The notes under the pieces are model-generated. The model was not told where the DNA came from. It did not search any database and saw only the letters and a list, made by a program, of their open reading frames with translations. Shown in pieces: positions 1-6,779 of a DNA stretch of 34,876 nucleotides. Numbering within the stretch: the first letter of the stretch is position 1; every line of letters begins with the position of its first letter. The position numbers and the translations under genes are program-made. The DNA is from an uncultured Oscillospiraceae bacterium (GTDB taxonomy: Bacteria; Bacillota; Clostridia; Oscillospirales; Oscillospiraceae), in NCBI GenBank assembly GCA_944386845.1, contig CALXCP010000011.1:1-34876 (forward strand). Direction: 5' to 3'.

Positions 1-710
1 TCGTCGATGCCACCCTCCATGGCCCGGTCGTGGGCCTCGGTGTGGTAGGCGTAGTTGCTCTTGGGGCCGGTGGGGTGGAGCTTCTCATAGCTCTCCTTGT
101 GGTAGGTCTCCTGGAAGAGGATGTAGGTGCCGATGCCGGCCTCCTTCAGCTTCCGGTAGTTCTCCACCGTGGTGGCGGCGATGTTCACGTTCACCCGGCG
201 GATGGCCCCGTTCTTGTGCTTGATGGAGTAGATGGTCTGGATGGACTCCAGGATGTACTCGATGGGGTTGTGCACCGGGTCCTCCCCCGCCTCCAGGGCC
301 AGCCGCTTGTGGCCCATGTCCTGCAGGGCGATGACCTCTGCCCGGATCTCATCCTGGGTCAGCTTCTTCCGGGGGATGTGCCGGTTCTTGGCGTGGTAGG
401 GGCAGTAGAGGCAGCCGTTGACGCAGTAGTTGGACAGGTACAGGGGGGCGAACATGACGATGCGGTCCCCGTAGAAGTCCCGCTTGATCTGCCGGGCCAG
501 GGCGTAGATCTCCTGGTTCCGGTCCTCCAGCTCGCAGGCCAGCAGCACCGAGGCCTCCCGGTGGGTCAGGCCCTTGCGGAGCCGGGCCTTTTCCAGGATG
601 GCGTCGATGAGGGCGCCGTCGGTCTTGTGGGCGTCGGCGTAGGCCAGGGACTCCAGGATCTCCTGGTGGTCGATGAACTCCTCCGCCTTCATGGACTTGG
701 GATCGTACAT
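1..710 (-). CDS. hydG: [FeFe]-hydrogenase H-cluster maturase HydG, 3' part missing
   Basis: Radical-SAM tyrosine lyase that makes the CO and CN ligands of the H-cluster iron complex. The frame opens at ATG 710 and runs off the window edge without a stop, so about the N-terminal half (236 codons) is present. The radical-SAM cluster motif is C96-x3-C100-x2-C103 (NYCVNGCLYC), followed by an AGEDP block that fits HydG. It lies 28 bases downstream of hydE on the same strand, with an AGGAG-like site (aaaggagtgt) just before the ATG. ThiH is a relative, but the pairing with hydE and the TM1266-type regulator makes HydG much more likely. hydF would be expected beyond the left edge. The truncation is only the window boundary. 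Confidence 0.93.
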   Translation of the reverse strand, partial: MYDPKSMKAEEFIDHQEILESLAYADAHKTDGALIDAILEKARLRKGLTHREASVLLACELEDRNQEIYALARQIKRDFYGDRIVMFAPLYLSNYCVNGCLYCPYHAKNRHIPRKKLTQDEIRAEVIALQDMGHKRLALEAGEDPVHNPIEYILESIQTIYSIKHKNGAIRRVNVNIAATTVENYRKLKEAGIGTYILFQETYHKESYEKLHPTGPKSNYAYHTEAHDRAMEGGID

Positions 711-738
711 AGTTTTGACACTCCTTTTCTCTTTCGGG

Positions 739-1806
739 TCAGCTCTGCTTCCCCGTCAGCATCAGGGGGCTGTCCCCCCGTTGGACGACCGGTTCATAGC
801 CGACGGCCCGCAGCCGACGGCCCAGCTCCTCCAGCCCGGCGGCGCACTCGGCGCCGGCGGAGAGCTTGTCGTGGTAGAGCAGGTATTTCTCCCGCTGCTC
901 CGGCGGGGTGAGGTTGGGCATCACCACGTTGGCCCCGTGAAGGATGCCCCGCTCCCGCCCGTCAGGCAGGGCGGTGCCGAGAGCGGTGGTGGCGGGGAGC
1001 AGCGCCTGGGGCAGCAGCAGCCGCACCGCCGACAGAAGGTACAGGGTCAGCTCCGCCGAGCCGTCGGGCGCCCCGGCAAAGGGGGTGTCCGGGTGGGAGA
1101 GATAGGGGCCCATCCCCACCATGTGGGGGCGGAAGTCCCGGAGGAAGGCCAGGTCGGCGGCCAGGCACTCGTCGGTCTGCCCCGGGGAGCCCACCATCAT
1201 CCCGGCCCCCACCTGATAGCCCAGCTCCTTCAGATCCCGGAGGCAGTGCAGCCGGCTCTCCAGGGTCTGCCCCGGGGGGTGGAGAAAGGCGTAGTGGGCG
1301 GGGTCGGCGGTCTCGTGGCGGAGCAGGTACCGGTCGGCCCCCGCCGCCCGGAGGCGGGCGTAGCTCTCCCGGCTCCGCTCTCCCACCGAGAGGGTGACGG
1401 CGCTGTCGGGGAACTCCCCCTTCAGGGCGGACACCACGGCGCACAGCCGCTCATCAGTCCACCAGGGGTCCTCGCCCCCCTGGAGGACGAAGGTGCGAAA
1501 GCCGAGGGCGTGGCCCTCCCGGCAGGCGGCCAGGATCTCCTCCGGCGTCAGCCGGTAGCGCCGGGCGCTCCCGTTGCTCCGCCGGATGCCGCAGTAGCGG
1601 CAGTCGCACCGGCAGAAGTTGGTGAACTCCACCAGCCCCCGGAGGTAGATCTCCCGGCCAAAGACGGACCGGGCGGTCTTCGCCGCCGCCTCCCGGAGGA
1701 AGGCGGCCGTCTCCGGCCCCCGGCCCCGGATCAGGGCCAGCAGCTCCCCGTCGGAGAGGGTGTGGGTCCCGGCCAGCTTCCGGGCCAGGGAGAGCGCCTC
1801 ATCCAT
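739..1806 (-). CDS. hydE: [FeFe]-hydrogenase H-cluster radical SAM maturase HydE
   Basis: Radical-SAM enzyme acting with HydG and HydF in building the diiron subcluster of [FeFe] hydrogenase. A 355-residue protein, the usual family length. The cluster motif is C65-x3-C69-x2-C72 within NFCRCDCRYCG, with one extra cysteine (C67) between. It is followed by a YRLTPEEIL segment, LQGGEDPWWTDE, and GMMVGSPGQT, all HydE-like. The open frame continues far upstream, but start ATG 1806 is chosen because it overlaps the end of the upstream regulator gene by 8 bases and gives normal HydE length. BioB and PylB are relatives; the operon with hydG settles the call. Confidence 0.93.
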   Translation of the reverse strand: MDEALSLARKLAGTHTLSDGELLALIRGRGPETAAFLREAAAKTARSVFGREIYLRGLVEFTNFCRCDCRYCGIRRSNGSARRYRLTPEEILAACREGHALGFRTFVLQGGEDPWWTDERLCAVVSALKGEFPDSAVTLSVGERSRESYARLRAAGADRYLLRHETADPAHYAFLHPPGQTLESRLHCLRDLKELGYQVGAGMMVGSPGQTDECLAADLAFLRDFRPHMVGMGPYLSHPDTPFAGAPDGSAELTLYLLSAVRLLLPQALLPATTALGTALPDGRERGILHGANVVMPNLTPPEQREKYLLYHDKLSAGAECAAGLEELGRRLRAVGYEPVVQRGDSPLMLTGKQS

Positions 1807-2056
1807 GGGAGGCGTAGGCCGTCTTGGAGCTGACCCCCGGCAGCTTGCCCACCCGGCCGGACAGGGCGGAGATGACGTCCTGGGGGGCGTCCACGGCGAT
1901 GGAGATGATGCTGATGCCCTTCTGCCGGTAGGGGATGCCCATCCGGCCGATGATGTGGCTGCGGTAGGTGTGGAGGATCTCGTTGAGGGGCTCCACCGAG
2001 TCCGGGTCCTCCACCACGATGCCGATGACGGCGATGCGGGTCTGTTCCAGTTCCAT
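1799..2056 (-). CDS. TM1266-type iron-only hydrogenase system regulator
   Basis: Small 85-residue ACT/NikR-C-like protein of the family annotated as iron-only hydrogenase system regulator (TM1266 type). It begins with a beta strand ELEQTRIAVIGIVVED, then the LNEILHTYRSHIIGRMGIPY stretch typical of the family, then a second ferredoxin-like half (ISIISIAVDAPQDVISALSGRVGKLPGV). There is no DNA-binding domain, so it probably senses or binds a ligand rather than acting alone on DNA. First gene of the hyd operon, start ATG 2056 with AGGAGG seven bases upstream; the stop overlaps hydE by 8 bases, implying translational coupling. The exact role is not established. Confidence 0.85.
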   Translation of the reverse strand: MELEQTRIAVIGIVVEDPDSVEPLNEILHTYRSHIIGRMGIPYRQKGISIISIAVDAPQDVISALSGRVGKLPGVSSKTAYASHG

Positions 2057-2200
2057 AGGCGTCCTCCTTCATGGGGGTCGGGGCAGCAAAAAAACCGTGC
2101 CCGGAAGGCACGGCTGCACGTCCGCCCCGGCGGGGCGGATGGGACGGCGCCGGAGCCTTCCGCCGCAAAACCTGTTTTTGGCGTCAGGGACCGTTTTCTA
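2057..2200 (-). promoter_or_regulatory. hyd operon leader with terminator and possible antiterminator
   Basis: About 144 bases between the predicted transcription start and the first hyd gene. On the minus strand it can form a hairpin (2161-2183), a second 8-bp GC hairpin (2121-2128 with 2132-2139), and then an intrinsic terminator (2088-2113). Eight bases (2155-2162) are perfectly complementary to 2102-2109, which form the loop and 3' arm of the terminator on the RNA, so the two structures exclude each other. This is the layout of a transcription-attenuation leader or riboswitch. It does not resemble the Moco-type leaders elsewhere in the window, and I do not recognise its class. Confidence 0.55.
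2088..2113 (-). terminator. Intrinsic terminator inside the hyd leader
   Basis: On the minus strand a 7-bp stem CCGTGCC/GGCACGG with a five-base loop is followed by seven T residues. It sits upstream of the ribosome binding site of the first hyd gene and downstream of the hyd promoter, so it would stop hyd transcription prematurely unless disrupted. Confidence 0.8.
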
Positions 2201-2206
2201 AGCTGC

Positions 2207-2235
2207 ATCATACCACAGCGCAAAAGATCCCGCAA
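2207..2235 (-). promoter_or_regulatory. Sigma-A promoter of the hyd maturation operon
   Basis: -35 TTGCGG (2235-2230), 17-bp spacer, -10 TATGAT (2212-2207), with an extended -10 (TGTGG before the hexamer). Predicted start near 2200. Confidence 0.7.
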
Positions 2236-2270
2236 GGGGGAGGAGGAAAAATGGGCGATATGACGAAGAT

Positions 2271-2300
2271 CCGCCCCCGGCGGCAGGGCGTCGGGGGCGG
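2271..2300 (-). terminator. GC-rich hairpin after the 40-residue gene
   Basis: Perfect 9-bp stem, 2271-2279 with 2292-2300, 12-base loop, directly downstream of the small minus-strand gene. No clear T run follows, so its function as a terminator is uncertain. Confidence 0.4.
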
Positions 2301-2306
2301 GCGGTG

Positions 2307-2429
2307 TCAGCTCTTGGCGGGGCCATTCTTGCAGTTCTCGGACTGGGGCTGGGTCTTGCTCTGGACGTTGGGGACCCGGGGGTCGTAGGACTGGTTGGTC
2401 TGGGTCTGCTTCTTCTCCTTTTTGGCCAT
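2307..2429 (-). CDS. Small hydrophilic hypothetical protein (40 aa)
   Basis: I do not recognise this protein. It has 40 residues with a Lys-rich start ([13 protein letters not shown]) and a Gln/Ser/Asn/Pro-rich remainder, no hydrophobic segment and a single Cys. Support for a real gene is the near-perfect ribosome binding site AAGGAGGTGA seven bases before ATG 2429, much stronger than chance, and a hairpin just after the stop. It lies between the hyd operon and the divergent nrdR. Small spore-associated or stress proteins in Clostridia have this kind of composition, but that is only a compositional guess. Confidence 0.6.
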   Translation of the reverse strand: MAKKEKKQTQTNQSYDPRVPNVQSKTQPQSENCKNGPAKS

Positions 2430-2516
2430 GAAGCTCACCTCCTTGCACTGGCTATCATGGCCGCCGGACCGGTGTTTTATACGGAGAGAGGCGGGGCGGT
2501 TTTCCGCAAATTTAGG

Positions 2517-2545
2517 GTGCAAACCGGGGAAAAGTGTGGTAAGAT
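2517..2545 (+). promoter_or_regulatory. Probable nrdR promoter
   Basis: Weak -35 GTGCAA (2517-2522), 17-bp spacer, -10 TAAGAT (2540-2545) with extended TGTGG. The start would lie about 50 bases before the nrdR ATG. Confidence 0.5.
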
Positions 2546-2600
2546 AGGGAGGAGAACAGAAAAACCGGGCCCGCCGCGCCCGGAAGGGAGGAAGACGGAG

Positions 2601-3056
2601 ATGAGATGCCCTTATTGCGCCCATCCGGAGAGCAAGGTGGTGGACTCCCGCCCCGCCGACGAGGGGGCCAGCATCCGCCGCCGGCGGGAGTGCCTGTCCT
2701 GCCACCGGCGCTTCACCACCTATGAGACCATGGAGAGCCTGCCTCTGGTTGTCATCAAGAAGGACGGCAGCCGCCAGAGCTTTGACCGCACCAAGCTGCT
2801 CAACGGGCTCATCCGGGCCTGTGAGAAGCGGCCGGTGCCCTTCTCCAAGCTGGAGGAGATCGCCAACGAGATCGAACAGACCCTCCAGAACGACATGGAG
2901 CGTGAGGTGAGCTCCAGCCACATCGGCGAGCTGGTGATGGACCGGCTCAAGTCGGTGGACGAGGTGGCCTATGTGCGCTTCGCCTCGGTGTACCGGCAGT
3001 TCAAGGACATCAACACCTTCATGACCGAGCTGAACAAGCTGCTCCAGGAGAAGTGA
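2601..3056 (+). CDS. nrdR: Transcriptional repressor NrdR
   Basis: ATP/dATP-sensing repressor of ribonucleotide reductase genes. 151 residues, the normal NrdR length. The N-terminal zinc ribbon is complete: C3-x2-C6 and C31-x2-C34 ([14 protein letters not shown]), followed by the family segment RRFTTYE. The ATP-cone covers the rest, from about [17 protein letters not shown] to the helical end. The open frame extends 99 codons upstream, but ATG 2601 matches the invariant MRCPYC start and has GGGAGG in front. No NrdR boxes were noticed nearby and no nrd genes are in the window. Transcribed alone, divergent from the 40-residue gene. Confidence 0.97.
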   Translation: MRCPYCAHPESKVVDSRPADEGASIRRRRECLSCHRRFTTYETMESLPLVVIKKDGSRQSFDRTKLLNGLIRACEKRPVPFSKLEEIANEIEQTLQNDMEREVSSSHIGELVMDRLKSVDEVAYVRFASVYRQFKDINTFMTELNKLLQEK

Positions 3057-3128
3057 AAAAAACCGGCCCGGCGGCATGGCCGCGGGACCGGGCAGGACAT
3101 ACGCCGCGCGGGGCGGCTCTCTCTCTGA
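3056..3128 (-). ncRNA. Candidate small RNA of about 70 nt, convergent with nrdR
   Basis: Defined only by its borders: a strong promoter at 3162-3134 on the minus strand and, about 35 bases after the predicted start, a GC-rich hairpin (3063-3075 with 3079-3091, two mismatches, ATG loop) followed by seven T (3062-3056). No open reading frame with a ribosome binding site lies between. The last bases touch the nrdR stop codon on the other strand. Alternatively the hairpin serves mainly to stop antisense transcription into nrdR. I do not recognise an RNA family. Confidence 0.5.
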
Positions 3129-3133
3129 CTGGC

Positions 3134-3162
3134 ATGATACCGCCGAAGGGGGAGCTTGTCAA
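3134..3162 (-). promoter_or_regulatory. Strong promoter of the candidate small RNA
   Basis: Perfect -35 TTGACA (3162-3157), 17-bp spacer, -10 TATCAT (3139-3134). No protein-coding gene follows on this strand before the terminator at 3056. Confidence 0.7.
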
Positions 3163-3165
3163 GAG

Positions 3166-3186
3166 AGAGGGGAGGACCTCTTTTTT
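3166..3186 (+). terminator. Possible nrdR terminator
   Basis: Short stem AGAGG/CCTCT with a six-base loop followed by six T on the plus strand, about 110 bases after the nrdR stop. The stem is short, so this is tentative. Confidence 0.4.
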
Positions 3187-3215
3187 CCAGCCCCGCCCGG
3201 CGGGAACGGAAAAAG

Positions 3216-3250
3216 AAAAACGAGCCGCCCGGCGAAAGCCGGGCGGCTCG
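3216..3250 (-). terminator. Terminator of infC-rpmI-rplT
   Basis: Perfect 13-bp stem (3221-3233 with 3238-3250) closed by a four-base loop (gaaa on the plus strand), followed on the minus strand by TTTTT and a further T-rich run. Lies just after the rplT stop. Confidence 0.93.
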
Positions 3251-3268
3251 GGTCGTTTCGAGGAGAAC

Positions 3269-3625
3269 TCAGGCCAGCTGGGCCTTGGACAGCTCCACCA
3301 GCTGGGTGAAGGCGGCCTTGTCATTGACGGCCATCTCCGCCAGCATCTTGCGGTTGATCTCCACGCCGGCCTTCTTCAGGCCGTTCATGAAGGTGGAGTA
3401 GTTCATGCCGTTCATCTTGCACCCGGCGTTGATGCGGGTGATCCACAGACGGCGGAAATCGCGCTTCTTCAGCCGGCGGCCGGTGTAGGCGTAGGACAGG
3501 GACTTCATGACCGCCTGGTTGGCGACACGGAAGTGCTTGCTCTTGGAGCCCCAGTAGCCCTTGGCCAGCTTCAGGACCTTATTTCTTCTCTTGCGCGTCA
3601 TCATCGCGCCCTTGACTCTTGCCAT
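3269..3625 (-). CDS. rplT: Large ribosomal subunit protein bL20
   Basis: Ribosomal protein L20, an early 23S rRNA-binding assembly protein; in Bacillus it also represses its own operon through the infC leader. 118 residues, full length. It starts with the family signature [24 protein letters not shown], followed by [21 protein letters not shown] and the C-terminal globular part that contacts RNA. AGGAGG precedes the ATG. Last gene of infC-rpmI-rplT, 39 bases after rpmI and before a strong terminator. Confidence 0.98.
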   Translation of the reverse strand: MARVKGAMMTRKRRNKVLKLAKGYWGSKSKHFRVANQAVMKSLSYAYTGRRLKKRDFRRLWITRINAGCKMNGMNYSTFMNGLKKAGVEINRKMLAEMAVNDKAAFTQLVELSKAQLA

Positions 3626-3664
3626 TGTGATAAGCCTCCTGTATGTGAGTTGATCTTGATCGGA

Positions 3665-3868
3665 TTATTTGTAGGGGATCATGCGCTTGATGGCGGCCAC
3701 GTTGGTCACGTCGGCGTAGGCGCCCTTGCGAAGCCCTCTCTTGAGCTTGGTGGTCTTGCCGTGGCCGTTGAGCAGGTGAGACTTATAGGCGTGGGCACGC
3801 TTGACCTTGCCGGTCTTGGTGAGATTGAAGCGCTTTTTGGCGCCGCTGTGCGTCTTGATCTTGGGCAT
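3665..3868 (-). CDS. rpmI: Large ribosomal subunit protein bL35
   Basis: Ribosomal protein L35, 67 residues, strongly basic. The start [20 protein letters not shown] and the end [10 protein letters not shown] match the family throughout. It sits between infC (22 bases upstream) and rplT, the conserved bacterial order. AAGGAG lies in the gap from infC. Confidence 0.98.
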   Translation of the reverse strand: MPKIKTHSGAKKRFNLTKTGKVKRAHAYKSHLLNGHGKTTKLKRGLRKGAYADVTNVAAIKRMIPYK

Positions 3869-3890
3869 TTCACTTAACTCCTTTTATGAT

Positions 3891-4421
3891 TTACTTTTTG
3901 GCTTCCTTAGCGGCCTTCGCGGAGAGGAAGATGGACATGTGCCGGCCGTCCAGCTTGGGCTCCTTGTCCAGGGCGGACACCTCGGCGCAGCCGGCGGCGA
4001 ACTTCAGCAGCAGCTCCTTGCCGATGTCGGTGTGGGCCATCTCCCGGCCGCGGAAGCGGACGGTGACCTTCACCCGGTTGCCCTCGGAGAGGAACTTCAC
4101 GGCGTTGCGCAGCTTGACGTTGAAGTCGTTGACGTCGATGCTGGGAGACATGCGGATCTCCTTGATCTCCACCACATGCTGATTCTTGCGGGCTTCCTTC
4201 TCCCGCTTGGTCTGCTCAAAGCGGTACTTGCCGTAGTCCATGAGCTTGCACACGGGGGGGACGGCGTTGGGGGAGATCTTTACCAGGTCCAGGCCCTGTT
4301 CCTCCGCCGCCCTCAGGGCGTCCTGGGCGGACATGATGCCCAGCTGCTCGCCGTCGGCGGCGATGAGCCGGACCTCCTTGTCCCGGATGTCCTCGTTGAT
4401 CTGATGACCTGTGTTGCTGAT
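3891..4421 (-). CDS. infC: Translation initiation factor IF-3, probable AUC start
   Basis: IF-3 binds the 30S subunit and checks initiator tRNA and start codon. From ATG 4334 only 147 residues result, which would cut off the N-terminal domain. The frame upstream encodes the expected IF-3 start (HQINEDIRDKEVRLIAADGEQLG) with no ATG, GTG or TTG, and begins at ATC 4421-4419, eight bases after GGAGGT. The 176-residue product is normal IF-3 length. Infrequent start codons on infC are well known and allow IF-3 to repress itself. The C-terminal domain (KYRFEQTKREKEARKNQ, RGREMAHTDIG) is complete. First gene of the operon with rpmI and rplT. Confidence 0.93.
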   Translation of the reverse strand: MSNTGHQINEDIRDKEVRLIAADGEQLGIMSAQDALRAAEEQGLDLVKISPNAVPPVCKLMDYGKYRFEQTKREKEARKNQHVVEIKEIRMSPSIDVNDFNVKLRNAVKFLSEGNRVKVTVRFRGREMAHTDIGKELLLKFAAGCAEVSALDKEPKLDGRHMSIFLSAKAAKEAKK

Positions 4422-4577
4422 AAGAACGCACCTCCAGACGAATAAAATGCGGGTCCCCGGAAGGGTACCCGCATCACACGCCGAAACAGCGCCGGAGGAC
4501 CGGCGGAGCTTGCCATGTTGACCCGTTGGCGGTCAGCCTGGGGTGAGGGACGGGGCACCGTTCCTGCTTTCTTGTGC
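4422..4577 (-). promoter_or_regulatory. infC leader with attenuator hairpin
   Basis: About 155 bases of untranslated leader. Just before the infC ribosome binding site a hairpin (4449-4458 with 4463-4472, 10 positions with one mismatch, four-base loop) is followed on the minus strand by ATTTTATT (4448-4441), an intrinsic-terminator shape. In Bacillus the same operon is controlled by L20 through premature termination in the infC leader; the same mode is inferred here from position and shape, without recognising the L20-binding elements. Confidence 0.65.
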
Positions 4578-4583
4578 GGTAGC

Positions 4584-4612
4584 AGTATACCAGCCTTTGG
4601 GGCGCCTGTCAA
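4584..4612 (-). promoter_or_regulatory. Promoter of infC-rpmI-rplT
   Basis: Perfect -35 TTGACA (4612-4607), 17-bp spacer, -10 TATACT (4589-4584), TGG extension. One of the strongest promoters in the window, fitting a ribosomal operon. Confidence 0.85.
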
Positions 4613-4664
4613 GGAAAACTTTCAAAAGCGGCGGAAAATTTTCCGGGCAGGCGCCCCGGGGGAC

Positions 4665-5624
4665 TCACGGCCCCACCGGGATGTCCCGGAGGGGGACCTT
4701 GCGGATGATCCTGGCCCGGCGGCCGATGGCCGTCCGGCCCTCGAAGGTGCGGCTCCACTTCACCGCCTGGGGCTGGATGAGGCGGCCGGGGACGATCTCC
4801 CCGGCGTGGGAGAGGGTCACCGTCTGCTGCATCAGGGCCATGGTGGGGAAGGGCTCGTCCAGGCCCTTGGCGTACTGGAGCAGGGCGTCGTTCCGGGCCA
4901 GGGTGAGCAGGGCGTCCATGGTGGCCCCGGGCATCCGGTCCAGCAGGAAGAGCAGGGCCAGCAGCCGCAGCCCCGGCGGGGTGAGGCCGGGGTGGGTCCG
5001 GGCGGTCTCCCGGAACAGGTCCAGCAGGCCGGACAGGGTCAGCTCCCCCTCGGGCAGCGGGGGGAGGTAGACGGGGGAGAAGGCCTCCCGGAAGAGGATG
5101 CGCTGGAGCCGCTCGGGCCAGAAGGCGTCCTCCTTCCTCCCGGAGTCCAGCCACAGGGAGTGCCGCTGGCAGGAGCCTCGCTTGGAGTAGTCCAGCCGGG
5201 GCTCAGCCCCCGTCTCGTCCACGGAGAAGTGAAACTCGGTGCCGCAGTCCAGCGCCCGCATCCCTGTCCAGGACAGGGCCCCCTCGGGGGTGCGCCGGCC
5301 CAGCACCAGGTAGCCGGGGATGGCGGCCACGAACCGGTCCCGGAGCAGCAGCAGGTCCAGCAGCCGGTGCTTGGCCAGGGACTGGATGACCCGGGTGCGC
5401 CGGGCGGGGTCCACGATGACCACGTGGGGCACGTCGTCCAGCTGGCACAGGAAGGCCACCTCGGCGGCGTCGGACACAGTCCAGTTGGCGGAGCCCAGGT
5501 TCAGAGCGATGGGCTCCTGGACGCCGCTTCGATCCACGTGGAGGGTGTCGTAGTACTCGTTGAAGAAGATGGTGCCGTCCGGGCAGGTCACCCGGCGCTT
5601 GGGGGTGGTGAGACTGAGGATCAT
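4665..5624 (-). CDS. Hypothetical protein (319 aa)
   Basis: I do not recognise this protein. It begins MILSLTTPKRRVTCPDGT, has a mixed N-terminal half (LALNLGSANW-like strand pattern, HVVIVDPARRTRVIQSLAKHRLLDLLLLRDRF) and a helical C-terminal half rich in Leu. There is no signal peptide, membrane segment, P-loop or metal motif that I can see. It follows the MerR-type regulator gene by 65 bases on the same strand and may be co-transcribed with it. ATG 5624 has GGAAGGGAG upstream. Codon use matches the genome average rather than the strongly biased genes on the other side of the MerR gene. Confidence 0.6.
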   Translation of the reverse strand: MILSLTTPKRRVTCPDGTIFFNEYYDTLHVDRSGVQEPIALNLGSANWTVSDAAEVAFLCQLDDVPHVVIVDPARRTRVIQSLAKHRLLDLLLLRDRFVAAIPGYLVLGRRTPEGALSWTGMRALDCGTEFHFSVDETGAEPRLDYSKRGSCQRHSLWLDSGRKEDAFWPERLQRILFREAFSPVYLPPLPEGELTLSGLLDLFRETARTHPGLTPPGLRLLALLFLLDRMPGATMDALLTLARNDALLQYAKGLDEPFPTMALMQQTVTLSHAGEIVPGRLIQPQAVKWSRTFEGRTAIGRRARIIRKVPLRDIPVGP

Positions 5625-5689
5625 GGGACGGATGCTCCCTTCCGCTGCAGAAAGTCAGGCTGTTGCCGCCGGCGGCCCGGCGGCGGGGA

Positions 5690-6529
5690 TCAGGCCTCGG
5701 TCACGGGGAGCCAGGCCTCGAAATAACCGGTGATCTGGGGCGTCCCCGGGGTGATGGCCAGGGGGCCCGACTCGTTGGCGCTGATGAGCAGGTGGCCGTA
5801 CACGTCGCCGCACAGGCGCAGGCCCTGGGCGCGGATGAAGTCCAGGGCATACCCGAAGAAGCGGGGGGAGAAGGCACTGTCCGGGTTGGAGAAGACGGTG
5901 TAGACGCACCGGGCGTCCGGCAGGGCCACCACGGGGGGCTGGGCGGAGGCGCCCAGCAGGCCGGCGTACTCCTGGGACAGGGAGAAGCCCCACAGGAACT
6001 CCTCCCCGGAGTCGGGGGAGAGCAGGGCCTCCATGGGGACGATGAAGGAGCGCCGGGAGAAGGGCAGGTACTTCAGCCACTGCCGGGTCACCCGGCCCAG
6101 GCCGGGGTCGGTGTCGAACTCCTGGTTGCGGCGGTTGATGTAGTAGATACAGGCGGGCCGGCGGTCGAAGGAGCAGCGGCCCAGATGGCCGGGGATGCGG
6201 GCGATGGAGCGGCGGTACTCCTGACTGCGGCGCAGCAGCAGCTGCTGCCGGCGGATGGACTCCTCCAGCTGGGTCTCATTCTCCAGAAAACGGCCGGCGA
6301 TCTCGTCGATGGAGCAGCTGCGCACCAGCTCGGAGGTCTCCTCGATGGAGAAGCCGAAGTTCTTATAGAACAGGCAGTCCACCAGGAAGTTGGTGTCCCG
6401 GGTGTCGTAATAGCGGTAGTCGTTGCTCTTGTCCTTGACGGGGGAGACCACGCCCTTCTTCTCGTAGTAGCGCAGCAGGTCGGGGGAGATGCCCAGGATC
6501 TTGGCCATGTCGCCGATCTTGTACTTCAC
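5690..6529 (-). CDS. MerR family transcriptional regulator
   Basis: 279 residues. The N-terminal winged helix-turn-helix (KYKIGDMAKILGISPDLLRYYEKKGV, YRYYDTRD) is clearly MerR type. A predicted dimerisation helix runs to about residue 110, and a long C-terminal part (about 160 residues) resembles a GyrI-like effector-binding domain. GTG 6529 is chosen as start because AGGAGG lies seven bases upstream and it gives the usual KYKIGDMAKILG opening; the ATG frame further upstream overlaps the promoter. It is divergent from the cyclase/dehydrogenase pair, whose promoter has the 19-bp spacer that MerR proteins act on, so it is the likely activator of those genes. Confidence 0.9.
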   Translation of the reverse strand: MKYKIGDMAKILGISPDLLRYYEKKGVVSPVKDKSNDYRYYDTRDTNFLVDCLFYKNFGFSIEETSELVRSCSIDEIAGRFLENETQLEESIRRQQLLLRRSQEYRRSIARIPGHLGRCSFDRRPACIYYINRRNQEFDTDPGLGRVTRQWLKYLPFSRRSFIVPMEALLSPDSGEEFLWGFSLSQEYAGLLGASAQPPVVALPDARCVYTVFSNPDSAFSPRFFGYALDFIRAQGLRLCGDVYGHLLISANESGPLAITPGTPQITGYFEAWLPVTEA

Positions 6530-6575
6530 AGGGGGTCCTCCTCTCCGCCGGACAGGAGCCGGCCGCTTTTGCTCC

Positions 6576-6604
6576 ATTATAATATGAAATGTGCCCGCTG
6601 GCAA
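6576..6604 (-). promoter_or_regulatory. Promoter of the MerR-type gene
   Basis: -35 TTGCCA (6604-6599), 17-bp spacer, perfect -10 TATAAT (6581-6576). It lies back to back with the cyclase promoter about 100 bases away. Confidence 0.75.
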
Positions 6605-6696
6605 GGGAAAACGGGGGAAACGCCGGGAGCGCTGGGCGGAAAAGCGGGCGTTTTTGGCGGGATCACAAAAAAGACATAAAAAACTGAGATGCCTCC

Positions 6697-6729
6697 CCTT
6701 GACATTGGTACTGTTCCAAGGTTTAGAAT
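6697..6729 (+). promoter_or_regulatory. Cyclase promoter with MerR-type 19-bp spacer and dyad
   Basis: Perfect -35 TTGACA (6699-6704) and -10 TAGAAT (6724-6729) are 19 bases apart, two more than optimal. An inverted repeat CCTTG (6697-6701) / CAAGG (6717-6721) is centred in the spacer. A long spacer carrying a dyad is the hallmark of promoters activated by MerR-family proteins through DNA distortion. An A-rich stretch lies upstream of the -35. Confidence 0.7.
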
Positions 6730-6779
6730 CAAAGTGCAAAAAAGTCTGGAAACAGACAAAATGTAAGGAGGAACTTGTC

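Noticed and set aside
30..911. Long plus-strand open frame of 293 codons
   Set aside because: It is the GC-rich shadow of hydG and the end of hydE, with a composition dominated by Gly, Val, Leu and no recognisable domain.
739..2448. HydE as a 569-residue protein
   Set aside because: The upstream extension overlaps the TM1266-type gene, the terminator and the promoter; ATG 1806 gives normal HydE length.
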